Shown here piece by piece: positions 8,371 through 17,633 of a DNA stretch of 64,000 nucleotides (position 1 is its first letter; every line of letters starts with the position of its first letter). Made by a program: the position numbers and the translations under genes. The stretch is from Metabacillus_B sp050107715. Lineage in GTDB: Bacteria; Bacillota; Bacilli; Bacillales; Bacillaceae. The notes below the pieces were generated by a model, which searched no databases, had not been told where the DNA came from, and saw nothing but the letters and a program-made list of their open reading frames with translations. The stretch is taken from the NCBI RefSeq assembly GCF_050107715.1, contig NZ_JBNILN010000001.1, positions 1-64,000 on the forward strand, read 5' to 3'.

Positions 8371-8408
8371 ACAAAAACCCTTTTATAGAAAAGGGTTTTT
8401 GTTTTTTT
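8371..8408 (+). terminator. terminator after tRNA-Ala
   Basis: ACAAAAACCCTTTT and AAAAGGGTTTTTGT form a long stem with a short ATAG loop, followed by further T residues. Confidence 0.9.
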
Positions 8409-8468
8409 ATTCTCCATTTCGGCTCCAGACTAATGTTATCCAAGGTAAAGCATCCTGCCGCTGAAAGA

Positions 8469-9149
8469 TTAATTCTTTTCTTTAATGGCAGTAAGCAGAT
8501 CAATTAAAAGACTTGTCTTCTCTTGTTTTACACTCGTACCGGCCTCTGGCAGGTTGACAAAAGTGAATTCCACAAAATAGTTGTTTGTAAAACATTGCTG
8601 CAGCACGTCACATCCGCCAAATACAGAAGTAATAAAGCGATTAAATCCGGTGAGCTGCACATTTTCACAATTTATTTCGTAATCACCAATTTCATCTGCT
8701 GAACAAAGCAGAACGTTGTCTACACAAATCTTTCCTTCGCAGCACATATGGCTTCGATTGTCCTGGTTCGTATAAAATGGCTCACATTGGTTCAAAGAAG
8801 AAGAGTCTACTTCCCCTCCGCAGTCTCCTTGAATTACAGTACTGATTACGTAAGGGATACAGCCCACCACACGCAATTGGTTAAATTCTACTTCAACGTT
8901 CCCGCATCCCTCAACGAAAACATTTCTTACACAAGTTTCGTTCAGTACTCTTAACTGGTTTAAGTTGTATGCCAGCCGTTCTGGGCCGATTACTGCGAAA
9001 CCTTCCGGGATTTGTTTTCTGCAGCAGTCAGCGGCGATTAGGTTTATGGCACCGCACGGAGAATCCGCCGGAGCATGATTAACTTGTCCATTTTGTAACT
9101 CATTGTATTCTTTATATGAAAGCTTTTTAGCTTCTGATATATTAACCAC
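8469..9149 (-). CDS. cysteine-rich protein, unrecognised family
   Basis: 226 residues with 15 cysteines, including two CC pairs (DCCRK, HMCCEG) and many single Cys spaced along strand-like segments (VEGCGNVEVEFNQL, VVGCIPYVISTVIQG). No signal peptide or membrane segment is visible, so it is probably cytoplasmic at synthesis. Cys-rich proteins of spore-formers are often cross-linked in spore coat or exosporium, and the VGCIPYVI pattern faintly recalls SPOCS-type domains; both are inference. The start is doubtful: GTG at 9149 has its purine-rich GGGA too close. Confidence 0.65.
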   Translation of the reverse strand: MVNISEAKKLSYKEYNELQNGQVNHAPADSPCGAINLIAADCCRKQIPEGFAVIGPERLAYNLNQLRVLNETCVRNVFVEGCGNVEVEFNQLRVVGCIPYVISTVIQGDCGGEVDSSSLNQCEPFYTNQDNRSHMCCEGKICVDNVLLCSADEIGDYEINCENVQLTGFNRFITSVFGGCDVLQQCFTNNYFVEFTFVNLPEAGTSVKQEKTSLLIDLLTAIKEKN

Positions 9150-9466
9150 TCCCAGTCATTGAAAATCAATCTGATAAAAGCATGAACCATAACCAGCTCT
9201 TACATCTTAACGGTTATGCAATATATCGTATGTTCATCAATGAGAAGTGACTGGACAAAGAGAAGGTGTGATTAACACAATTTTTTAACTCCTGACTGGT
9301 TCAATACCAGCTACCGTAGTCGAATTTCAGATATCATGACAGTTCCGCCATATGGTAGAGAGGTGCAGCCAGGAACACTCTTCTGAATGGTCTTTACGAA
9401 GCTGCCTTTTTCAACGTTTCATCCGCTTCCTACCTAGCTCACGTCCTCGTATCCAAAAATCTGTTC
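9150..9466. other. intergenic, nothing recognised
   Basis: 317 bases between two minus-strand genes. No ORF with a ribosome site, no clear hairpin with a T-run and no repeat was found. The half next to the downstream end of the 137-residue gene has near-coding base composition but is interrupted by stops in all frames. Confidence 0.5.
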
Positions 9467-9880
9467 CTACTGCCTCTTCAATAAGAACCTTGGGGCAGGA
9501 AGAGACTCTTGTTCAGCTTCAAAATAAGCAAGCTTCCCGGGAATACTGGATACAATCGCAGGCATTCCCATCCCGACAGCCTTATGAAGTGCGGTTGATA
9601 GCGGCAGCTCCTTGCCATCAATCTCTTCATCCCAGGAAATCACATAGCAGGAGGCTCCGGCTCCATGCTGCTTCAATAATTTTGCTATATCCGCCGGGTC
9701 TGAATTTGGTTTCGGTATTTCTATTAAAAATTCCTCACGAAGAGTGGTTCTGTAAGAATGGCAAAGCCGGTCCAAAGCATCTTGGCGTTTTTTTGCTGAT
9801 GCCAATTCGAATGTGACCCTGCTTTGAACTCTTTTCGTAAAAAATGCTCTTACGATGGTTTCTTCTAGTTTTTTATTCAC
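9467..9880 (-). CDS. conserved hypothetical protein
   Basis: 137 residues starting at GTG 9880, with AGAGGG 7 bases upstream. The protein is soluble, mixed alpha/beta and basic at the N-terminus (MNKKLEETIVRAFFTKR). The middle has a strand-like run (GASCYVISWDEEIDG) followed by LSTALHKAVGMGMPAIVSSIPGK. I do not recognise a characterised family. Its shape and lone setting resemble small Bacillaceae-only proteins. Confidence 0.7.
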   Translation of the reverse strand: MNKKLEETIVRAFFTKRVQSRVTFELASAKKRQDALDRLCHSYRTTLREEFLIEIPKPNSDPADIAKLLKQHGAGASCYVISWDEEIDGKELPLSTALHKAVGMGMPAIVSSIPGKLAYFEAEQESLPAPRFLLKRQ

Positions 9881-10114
9881 TCTTCGTCCCTCTTTTCAAT
9901 ATCTGCTGAAACAATTGATTCCATTTCATATACCGATTAGTTCCGCATGATCCACTATCTTAAAAGTAGTTTATAGGATCAATCGGTTTGATGGCAATAA
10001 GAAATCCTGCTGTTTAAAGGGCTTGGAAGCTGCCATCATTTCCAGTAAATGTTTCATTTTAAATAAAAAGGAAAAGATTAAAACTAGCAAGAGCTTTGGA
10101 TTGGAGGAGAATAC

Positions 10115-11041
10115 ATGGCAACCAGAAAAGTCGATGTTTTAATAGCCGGCGGGGGCCCTTCAGGACTTAGTGCGGCTTTGGTTCTTGGACGGGCCAGGCG
10201 GTCTGTTTTGCTGATTGATGACGAAAAGCCGAGAAATGCTGTCGTCAGGCAATCACATGGATTTCTTACTAGAGATGGAATCGAACCGATGAAGCTAAGA
10301 CAGCTTGCCAGGGAGCAAATCTCTCAATATGATTATGTGCACTTTGAACAGGATTGTGTGGAATCCATTGAAAAAGCGGGAAAACTGTTCCTTGCCTCCA
10401 CTAGGAGCGGTCTAGCTGTATATAGCAGAAAGGTTATTATCGCAACAGGGATGAAGGATGACCTGCCTGATATTCCAGGACTTGCCGATGCCTACGGCAA
10501 ATCCATTTTTATGTGTCCTTACTGTGACGGGTATGAGCTTCAAAGCAGACCTATGGCAGTATTTGGACAGGGGGAAAATTTAGTTAAGTTTGCATCCGTC
10601 ATTTGGAATTGGAGTAAGGATTTAATCGTTTTTACAAATGGTGATGACCATCTTTCTGCCAATCAAAAAAAAGAACTGGATGAGCACGGTATCCGTATAA
10701 TAGAAACAGCCATTGCCGGACTTATGTCTGAAAAAGGCATGTTAAAATCCGTTGTTCTGAAGAATGGAGAGGAAATTCAACGTGAGTTTGGTTTTATAAA
10801 GAACTCCGGCCAGCACCAGTCTGCCCGCCTCCCCGATCAGCTCGGCATCCGCTTAAAGAATAATGGAGGCTATGAAACCCTTCGCCACGGCTTAACCGAA
10901 GCAGCAGGCCTTTTAGTTATCGGTGATGCTAAAAATGCCTTTACCTCTCTCATAGGTGCAGCAGGAGAAGGGTATGAAGCGGGAGTAGCTTTAAATGATG
11001 ATATGATTCAGGAAGATTGGGAGAAATCAGTCAAGCCCTAA
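10115..11041 (+). CDS. thioredoxin-reductase-like FAD-dependent oxidoreductase
   Basis: 308 residues. The N-terminal FAD-binding Rossmann motif is DVLIAGGGPSGLSAALVLGRA; the redox pair is MCPYCDGYE (CxxC), the same arrangement as thioredoxin reductase; the C-terminal FAD motif appears as LLVIGDAKNA. The second Rossmann motif, around AVFGQGENLVKFA, departs from the usual GxGxxA/G NADPH pattern, so the electron donor is uncertain. Proteins of this branch include GliT-like dithiol oxidases and thioredoxin-reductase paralogues. GGAGGAG precedes the ATG at 10115. Single gene. Confidence 0.88.
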   Translation: MATRKVDVLIAGGGPSGLSAALVLGRARRSVLLIDDEKPRNAVVRQSHGFLTRDGIEPMKLRQLAREQISQYDYVHFEQDCVESIEKAGKLFLASTRSGLAVYSRKVIIATGMKDDLPDIPGLADAYGKSIFMCPYCDGYELQSRPMAVFGQGENLVKFASVIWNWSKDLIVFTNGDDHLSANQKKELDEHGIRIIETAIAGLMSEKGMLKSVVLKNGEEIQREFGFIKNSGQHQSARLPDQLGIRLKNNGGYETLRHGLTEAAGLLVIGDAKNAFTSLIGAAGEGYEAGVALNDDMIQEDWEKSVKP

Positions 11042-11278
11042 AATGAGCAGGATGAAACACCGCCATACATCCCCCATGAGGAAAGCATTAGGTTTCACGC
11101 CCATGAGAATGAATTCCAGCTGCTTTTATGTGATTTACAACCGCTCAATCTGAACGTGATTGTCGCTTTTCCTCCAAAATCCTTATTTTTTTGATTTTTC
11201 TGTTAAATAATTCGTGCTATCCAGTCCCTTTTCCTATATAAATGAACTATAGACCTATAGATCAAGGGGGAAAAGGGG

Positions 11279-13672
11279 ATGGAACCAACAATTCAGCCTG
11301 AGTTTAGAAAGAGAGCGGCGAGAAAAAAAGCGTTACTTATCACCAGTTTCATTTTAGTCTTCACACTCATCACAGCCGGGATTTTTGTAAACGTTTACAC
11401 AAAATCAAGCCTGCCAGTTGTAGCGGGAGAAATTACAATTCCCGGTTTATTAAAAGAAACGTCTGTCACTCGTGATGAGCAGGGAGTTCCGCATATAAAA
11501 GCGGAAAGTGATCAGGATTTATATATAACTCAAGGGTATGTGCAGGCCCAGGACCGTCTTTTTCAGATGGATTTAAGCAGAAGACAGGCCTCGGGCCGAT
11601 TGAGCGAAGTCGTCGGTGAAGCCACGGTGAACCGGGACAAATTTTTCAGGACACTGGGTTTGAGGCGGGCTGCTGAAGCCTCGCTTTCTGCCTATGATGC
11701 TGAATCACTAAAAGTGCTGCAGTGGTTTGCAGATGGAGTCAACACGTATATAAAGGATGCACAAAAAGAAGGGAAGCTGCCTTTGGAGTTTACTCTTTTA
11801 GGATATGAGCCTGAAGAGTGGACACCGCTTGACTCTCTGACAATAGGAAAATATATGGCCTTTGACCTTGGCGGACACTGGGAGGATCAGGCCTTCCGTT
11901 ACTGGGCAGCCGAGCATCTGACTAAAGAAGAAGCCACGGAGCTTTATCCAAGCTATCCTAAAGACGCTCCAACGATCCTGGCCGCCTATAAGGATCTGGA
12001 GATCAATATAGAAGAAAGTCTAGCGCACGCGGTGCTGCCCCGGGAATTTAACGGGAGCAACAACTGGGTAGTGAGCGGAAAGAAGACCACAACAGGCAAG
12101 CCGCTGCTCGCAGATGATCCCCACCTCGGTCTTGCCACCCCGTCCATTTGGTATCAAATGCACTTAACCTCTCCTTCCCAAAATGTGAGCGGCGTCATTT
12201 TTGCTGGAGTTCCGGGAATCATTCTCGGACATAACGAAAAGATAGCCTGGGGGGTAACGAATACAGGCCCGGATGTCCAGGATCTATATATCGAGAAGCG
12301 GAATCCTGATAATCCCGAGGAATTTCTTTACAACGGCAGCTATGAAAAAGCGGAAATTATCGATGAACCCATCGCTGTAAAAGGCGGGGAAACCATTCTT
12401 TATACAGTGACTGAAACAAGACATGGTCCGGTTATGTCTGAATTCTCGCTCGATCAGAAAAAGGATACCGTCCTTGCGATGAAATGGACGGCTTTAATGC
12501 CGAGCACGGAGCTGCAGGCTGTTCTTGAAATGAACCGTTCAAAAGATTGGGGCGAATTTGAAAAGGCTTTGGAAGACTTTCATGTTCCCACTCAGAACTT
12601 TGTGTTTGCCAGTGAAGACGGAACGATCGCTTATAAAGCAAACGGGAAAATTCCAATCCGGAAAAAAGGGGACGGTCTCCTGCCTGTGCCAGGGTGGACG
12701 GATGAATATGAATGGACTGGATTTATCCCATGGGATAAGCTTCCGCGCAGTGTCAATCCCGATGAAGGATTTTTAGCGACGGCCAATAATAAGGTCATTG
12801 ACGACAGCTATCCTTACCATATCAGCCATCAATGGGCACAGCCCTACCGTTATAAAAGAATTGAAGAGTTTTTAACGAGCAAGGATGAGCTTTCTGCAGA
12901 GGATATGAAAGAGCTGCAAATGGATCAGAAAAACCTCTATGCTGCAGAATTCGTTCCTGAATTCCTTACTGTCCTAAAAAAGCAGAACCTGACTGCTGAA
13001 GAAAAAGAAGCTCTCGCTGTTTTAGAAGAGTGGAATTATGAGGACAACAAGGATTTTGCAGCTCCACTCATTTTTCATCTGTGGATGAAGGAACTGCCCA
13101 AGCACCTTTTCAGTGAGAAAATCCCTAAAGAAATGAATGAATTATTCCGTGGAAAACAGCAAGCAACAGATGAACTGCTCCGGAAAGCTTTAAATGGTGA
13201 AAAGTCTGTATGGATTGAAAATAAAGGCGGTTTGGAGCAAGTGCTTCAGCATACGCTGAAAAAAGTAATGGCTGATGTAAGGGATCGCTACGGGGATGAA
13301 CGCTCCGGATGGAAATGGGGAAACTATCACCGCGTATACTTTGCTCACCCCCTATCATCGGCTTCACCTGTTCTGCAATGGGTGTTTAACAGTCAAAAGC
13401 CGATTCCAGCCGGGGGCAGCCAGGTAACGGTAAAGGCAGCAGCCTATAAAGCAGATGGAACTGTCGATCACGGAGCACCATGGCGCTTTGTGGCTGATTT
13501 GTCTGACCTCTCGAAGGCTTATCACAGCAATAGCCCGGGCCAGTCTGGTCATTTTAGAAGCGAATGGTACAGCAATCAGCTGAGAAATTGGACAGAAGGC
13601 ATGTATCACGAGACAAAGATGAACCTTGATGCGGCGAATGGAGATGTTCTTATTCTTTTGCCCGGCAAGTGA
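11279..13672 (+). CDS. penicillin acylase family protein, membrane-anchored
   Basis: 797 residues, the length of an unprocessed penicillin/AHL acylase precursor. There is an N-terminal helix (about 20-42) serving as signal or anchor, an alpha-subunit region (VTRDEQGVPHIKAESD; GYVQAQDRLFQMDL), then the autoproteolytic junction NG|SNNWVVSG, making Ser260 the N-terminal nucleophile of the beta subunit. Such Ntn hydrolases cleave amide bonds in acylated amines such as penicillins or acyl-homoserine lactones; the true substrate is unknown. GGGGG precedes the ATG. Exported, facing the wall. Confidence 0.92.
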   Translation: MEPTIQPEFRKRAARKKALLITSFILVFTLITAGIFVNVYTKSSLPVVAGEITIPGLLKETSVTRDEQGVPHIKAESDQDLYITQGYVQAQDRLFQMDLSRRQASGRLSEVVGEATVNRDKFFRTLGLRRAAEASLSAYDAESLKVLQWFADGVNTYIKDAQKEGKLPLEFTLLGYEPEEWTPLDSLTIGKYMAFDLGGHWEDQAFRYWAAEHLTKEEATELYPSYPKDAPTILAAYKDLEINIEESLAHAVLPREFNGSNNWVVSGKKTTTGKPLLADDPHLGLATPSIWYQMHLTSPSQNVSGVIFAGVPGIILGHNEKIAWGVTNTGPDVQDLYIEKRNPDNPEEFLYNGSYEKAEIIDEPIAVKGGETILYTVTETRHGPVMSEFSLDQKKDTVLAMKWTALMPSTELQAVLEMNRSKDWGEFEKALEDFHVPTQNFVFASEDGTIAYKANGKIPIRKKGDGLLPVPGWTDEYEWTGFIPWDKLPRSVNPDEGFLATANNKVIDDSYPYHISHQWAQPYRYKRIEEFLTSKDELSAEDMKELQMDQKNLYAAEFVPEFLTVLKKQNLTAEEKEALAVLEEWNYEDNKDFAAPLIFHLWMKELPKHLFSEKIPKEMNELFRGKQQATDELLRKALNGEKSVWIENKGGLEQVLQHTLKKVMADVRDRYGDERSGWKWGNYHRVYFAHPLSSASPVLQWVFNSQKPIPAGGSQVTVKAAAYKADGTVDHGAPWRFVADLSDLSKAYHSNSPGQSGHFRSEWYSNQLRNWTEGMYHETKMNLDAANGDVLILLPGK

Positions 13673-13984
13673 GCTTTAACTGAAAAGCTGACGTATCGGC
13701 AAGTGGTGAGTCCGGTTCAAAGATTAACAGGCCTGCTCTATCTGCCCAGGCGCTGGCTCTGCTAAAGCACTGAAGCTCCGGCACTCATTTGCACAAGTCC
13801 TGCCCTGATAAGGCTTAGTATAGGTATTGCCCATATCCCGCCCGAAGAAGATGTAAATTATGCTCAGAGCAGTGCTCTGAGCATTAATTGTTCCGTATAT
13901 TTTCATGCGTCTCCGGAGTCTCGCTCTGCCAATAGAGCAGGAGCAGTGACTGCACAGACACCCGTCCAATGCATCGCAGCCGCT
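13673..13984. other. intergenic region with a perfect palindrome
   Basis: 312 bases between the acylase gene and the convergent VOC gene. It holds the 25-base hairpin described separately. No ORF with a credible ribosome site was found on either strand. Confidence 0.5.
13860..13884. repeat. 12-bp inverted repeat, terminator-like hairpin
   Basis: ATGCTCAGAGCA (13860-13871) and TGCTCTGAGCAT (13873-13884) are perfect reverse complements around a single base. It lacks a strong T-run, so it could be a weak terminator between convergent genes or a protein site. Confidence 0.6.
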
Positions 13985-14361
13985 TTAACAATTACAAATC
14001 ATCATTACATTCCCATCTGGATCCTTTATATGAAACCAGGCTGTTCCTCCAGCCCATTCTAGATCTCTCACTTTTTCTATTCCAAGCCCCTGAATAAAGG
14101 TAAGCGCAGCTTCTATATCGGGGGCGTAGAAGTTGAAGATTGAGTTTGTGCCTGGATTATGTACGAAGTGCGGGTCAAAGCTGTGATCATCCAAAGTCAG
14201 AGACGTGGTTCCGGCAACAGGAATATTGTATACAGGGGATCGTACTGTTTCTAAATCAATTTTTAGTCCAAGCAGCTCAGCGTACCATTGAACTGATTTT
14301 TTCAGATTCGCTGGACAAATACTCCGTTCATCTGGTTGTGGACAGGTTTCGTGTGATTCAT
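13985..14361 (-). pseudogene. VOC/glyoxalase-family protein, frameshifted near the N-terminus
   Basis: The body is a normal VOC half (LKKSVQWYAELLGLKI; GTAWFHIKDPDGNVMMI). In the open frame the N-terminus is nonsense. A different frame starting at ATG 14361, with AGAGGAG 9 bases upstream, reads MNHTKPVHNQMNGVFV, exactly the start expected for this family. Joining the two requires one missing base near 14310-14312, between VFV and ANLKKS. Either this is a recent one-base deletion or a sequencing error; the rest of the gene shows no decay. Confidence 0.75.
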
Positions 14362-14442
14362 TTTTCACAGCTCCTCTCATCTCTATCTCCTATTCCACAG
14401 GCAAGTCATAATCCCCTGCTGAGCAGGGGATTTCAGCCATTC

Positions 14443-15300
14443 TTATTGATAGACGGATAGAGGTACAGACACTTCCGGCATTCCCCCTGCATAGGCAGCG
14501 ATCTCATATTGCTGAAAAATAAGTGTTAAACCGTTCTCCTCAAATGTCCAGGCTCTGTCATTGCTGATCTCGATGTCTTTTAATGTATCCTTGAAAATCA
14601 TTGAATTTTCTTCCTCAGATTGAGCGGTTAACTCTTCCACCGCGTAGTTTTTAACTGCTTCCTTTTTGTTTTGAATAACATCCAGAAGCTTAAACGCGGA
14701 TCCATCTTTTACATTAAAATTCATCGTTTTGGCTATGGTGCTTCCGTGCGCCCCGCCTTCGTACTGGTAGTCATAGGAGATGATGCTGAGCAAATGATTT
14801 TTGTTAAAGGATACCTTGTATGTGGTTTTAAATTCATATGGGGTCCATTCATATGGTTTCCCATCTTTTTCCCAGTCTTCTTTATGCTTCTCTTCTTTCT
14901 GCATCAATTTTAGATACTGCAGGCTGTTTTCCTTTGCCTCCGCAAGCAGCTGTCCGTTAATGGCTTTCTCCGCTTCCCGGCTGCTCAAACCGCTTACCTG
15001 TGCATACTCTACTGGCGTATCCTTATATGTGTGCTTGACTATTTTCACACCATTAGCCGTTTCATCTGAAGAGTTGGAGGATACCTGTCCCTTTCCAGCT
15101 GGATGAGAGGCGGCTGGAGTTTCGGCTGACGGATTGGCGGCTGGCGGCTCGTTTTCTGTTTTTGCTGCTGAAGCAGCTTTTGGTATGCTTTCTTTCTGCT
15201 TAAATGCTGCATCTGCCTCTGATGAAGATGCAGCGGCCTGACAGCCTGCTGCGCTAAAAGCTAAGCCTGCGGCCATGATTAGCGATGCTGCTTTATTCAT
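14443..15300 (-). CDS. lipoprotein with DUF4163/DUF3298 (RsiV-like) domains
   Basis: 285 residues from ATG 15300 (AAAGGAG 8 bases upstream; the frame open to 15339 lacks a site). The signal peptide ends in a lipobox-like SAAGC, so it is probably a lipoprotein. A long low-complexity linker rich in Ala, Ser, Glu and Pro follows (about 20-85), then a DUF4163 region (VKIVKHTYKDTPVEYAQVSGL) and a DUF3298 region (YQYEGGAHGSTIAKTMNFN, FEENGLTLIFQQYEIAAYAGG). This pair of domains occurs in RsiV and PdaC, where it binds wall glycans or lysozyme. Confidence 0.85.
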   Translation of the reverse strand: MNKAASLIMAAGLAFSAAGCQAAASSSEADAAFKQKESIPKAASAAKTENEPPAANPSAETPAASHPAGKGQVSSNSSDETANGVKIVKHTYKDTPVEYAQVSGLSSREAEKAINGQLLAEAKENSLQYLKLMQKEEKHKEDWEKDGKPYEWTPYEFKTTYKVSFNKNHLLSIISYDYQYEGGAHGSTIAKTMNFNVKDGSAFKLLDVIQNKKEAVKNYAVEELTAQSEEENSMIFKDTLKDIEISNDRAWTFEENGLTLIFQQYEIAAYAGGMPEVSVPLSVYQ

Positions 15301-15456
15301 GATTCCATCTCCTTTTTTTGGGTTGTGTTTAGCCATCAATTGTTTAACGGCAGAAATTTTCGTATTGTTGCTTTATATATGCATTTTGTTGTATTTGTAA
15401 AGAATATTCAAATTCTTTACAATGAAAAGAATAGCACGCTGCAGGGAGGACCAAAT

Positions 15457-17508
15457 ATGAAATCATATGTGCACCAGCCTGATGGAATTTTTAAATCTGT
15501 TTGTTCATTGGATTGCCCGGACCAGTGCGGACTTCTTGTGCATAAGGTGAACGGGAAAATTGCAAGGGTGACGGGAGACGGAGATCACCCAGTAACTCAG
15601 GGCAGCATTTGCAATAAGGTAAGGCATATGGCAGAGCGGCTTTACGATCCAAAACGGCTCATGTATCCGATAAAAAGGACGGGAGAAAAAGGAGAAGGCC
15701 GATTTGAGAGAATCAGCTGGAATGAGGCAATTGATACCATTCACTCCCGCTGGACAAGTCTCATTGAAGCAAATGGTCCCGAGAGCATCCTACCTTACAG
15801 CTTTTATGGGAACATGGGGCTTTTATCTTCGGAATCATTAGACCGCCGTTTTTTTCACAAGCTGGGGGCAAGCCTTTTAAACCGTTCGATATGTTCCGCA
15901 GCGGGTGCTGTCGGATATCACTATACAATGGGAGGCGGCTTCGGCATTGATCCTGAGAATACTGTTCATTCAAAACTCATCATTTTCTGGGGAATCAATG
16001 CGGTAAGTACCAATATGCATCAAATCACATTGGCGCAAAAAGCACGCAAAAAGGGTGCGAAAATTGTGGTGATCGATGTTCATAAAAATCAGACCGGCCG
16101 TATGGCAGATTGGTTTATCCCTATTCAGCCCGGGACGGACAGCGCACTGGCTCTGGCTATCATGCATGTGCTGTTTAAGGAGAATTTAACAGACCATGAT
16201 TTTCTCGCCAAGTATACAGCTGGAAGTGAAGAACTGAAAAAACACGTGCTCTCATACGATCCTGTTACCGTCGCCCGCATAACCGGTATCCCTGCAGACG
16301 ATATTCAAAGACTTGCTAGAATGTATGGAAAAACAACACCTTCCTTTATTCGGATCGGAAATGGCATTCAGCACCATGATAATGGCGGAATGAATGTCCG
16401 GACGATTGCCTGTCTTCCCGCTTTAACGGGCCAATGGCTGCATAAAGGCGGGGGTGCGATTAAAGGAAATTCCGGTTATTTGCAGCACAACAGCGCAGCG
16501 TTAATCCGAACGGATTTGCTCGAGAAGAAAAATACGAGGACGATTAACATGAATGAGATTGGATCTGCCTTATTGGAACTGGACCCGCCCATTCGCTCTC
16601 TTTTTGTTTATAACAGCAATCCGGCACTTGTCGCGCCTGAAAGCAACAAGGTAAGAAAAGGGCTGGCCCGGGAGAATTTGTTTACTGTTGTGCACGAGCT
16701 GTTTATGACGGAAACCGCCAAGTATGCGGACTTGGTTTTACCCGCATCCTCATCCTTTGAAAATACCGATTTCTATACTTCTTATTGGCACCACTATATG
16801 CAAATTCAGCATCCGGTGATTGATAAGTACGGGGAATCAAAGTCTAACGCTGAGGTCTTCCGGCTGCTCGCTGATGCATTTAATATGGATCCTTCTTTAT
16901 TCCAGATCACAGAAAAAGAACTGATTCAGCAGGCAGTGGACCATTCAGAAAACCCCTGCTTGAAGGGAATCAGCTATGAACAGCTTGAGCAGCATCATTT
17001 TGTTAAAGCGGATGTAAAACCGCTTTTTCCCGGCAGACTTGAAACACCGAGCGGAAAAATCGAGCTGTACTCCAAACAGATGAAGAATGATGGGTTTCCA
17101 GCTTTGCCAGACTATACTCCTCTTGTACCAGAGGGTGATTGGCCGTTTTTATTTGTCCCGGGGCCGAATCATAACTTCTTGAACTCAACGTTCAGCCATT
17201 CGGTTAAGCATATGGCTTTAGAAAAGGAGCCGCGTCTTCACATGAATGAACAGGATGCAGAAAGAATGGGCATTTCTGAAGGTGATTCTGTCCGTATATG
17301 GAATCACAGGGGTGAGTGTGAGCTCACTGCTTCGATTGGACAAAGTGTGCTTCCGGGTGTATTAGTGAGCCAGGGATTATGGGCGGACGTTCCCGGTACG
17401 AAGCATCTCGTTAATTCGTTAACGCCTGACCGGCTTGCGGATATGGGCGGTGGCGCCGTATTTTTCTCTGGAAGAGTCAATGCCGAAAAAATCAAGGCGT
17501 CGGAATAA
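15457..17508 (+). CDS. molybdopterin-dependent oxidoreductase (anaerobic dehydrogenase type)
   Basis: 683 residues from ATG 15457 (AGGGAGG upstream; the longer frame from 15325 adds a meaningless N-terminus). The N-terminal [4Fe-4S] motif is CSLDCPDQC with a fourth Cys in QGSICNK. The molybdopterin domains follow (FWGINAVSTNMHQ; YNSNPALVAPESNKVRKGL; ADLVLPASSSFENTDFY), then a C-terminal molydopterin-dinucleotide-binding domain. No twin-arginine signal is seen, so it works in the cytoplasm. The substrate is unknown; the sequence belongs to the broad DMSO-reductase/formate-dehydrogenase superfamily. No electron-transfer subunit gene is adjacent on this strand. Confidence 0.9.
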   Translation: MKSYVHQPDGIFKSVCSLDCPDQCGLLVHKVNGKIARVTGDGDHPVTQGSICNKVRHMAERLYDPKRLMYPIKRTGEKGEGRFERISWNEAIDTIHSRWTSLIEANGPESILPYSFYGNMGLLSSESLDRRFFHKLGASLLNRSICSAAGAVGYHYTMGGGFGIDPENTVHSKLIIFWGINAVSTNMHQITLAQKARKKGAKIVVIDVHKNQTGRMADWFIPIQPGTDSALALAIMHVLFKENLTDHDFLAKYTAGSEELKKHVLSYDPVTVARITGIPADDIQRLARMYGKTTPSFIRIGNGIQHHDNGGMNVRTIACLPALTGQWLHKGGGAIKGNSGYLQHNSAALIRTDLLEKKNTRTINMNEIGSALLELDPPIRSLFVYNSNPALVAPESNKVRKGLARENLFTVVHELFMTETAKYADLVLPASSSFENTDFYTSYWHHYMQIQHPVIDKYGESKSNAEVFRLLADAFNMDPSLFQITEKELIQQAVDHSENPCLKGISYEQLEQHHFVKADVKPLFPGRLETPSGKIELYSKQMKNDGFPALPDYTPLVPEGDWPFLFVPGPNHNFLNSTFSHSVKHMALEKEPRLHMNEQDAERMGISEGDSVRIWNHRGECELTASIGQSVLPGVLVSQGLWADVPGTKHLVNSLTPDRLADMGGGAVFFSGRVNAEKIKASE

Positions 17509-17590
17509 TCGAATGCTTTTTGACCTTGAAAAGCATGAAATCAAAGCGCTTCTCTAAAACCCGGGCAGGTAGAATGGCATCTAAAAAACA

Positions 17591-17624
17591 AAAACAGGCA
17601 GCCGACTTCTGAGCTGTCTGTTTT
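17591..17624. terminator. bidirectional terminator
   Basis: AACAGGCAGC pairs with GCTGTCTGTT (one wobble), with A/T runs on both sides. It closes the plus-strand oxidoreductase gene and the minus-strand 58-residue gene. Confidence 0.8.
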
Positions 17625-17633
17625 GAAACACCC

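Noticed and set aside
9352..9816. 154-residue plus-strand frame
   Set aside because: It is the antisense of the GTG-start 137-residue gene at 9467-9880, which has a ribosome site; amino-acid use is unnatural.
9976..10010. Dispersed repeat with 30400-30440 (GGATCAATCGGTTT)
   Set aside because: Only 14 identical bases plus a short AATCCTG; could be chance or a very old repeat, not enough to annotate.
13724..13969. 81-residue minus-strand frame between acylase and VOC genes
   Set aside because: No ribosome site, and it reads through a perfect palindrome.
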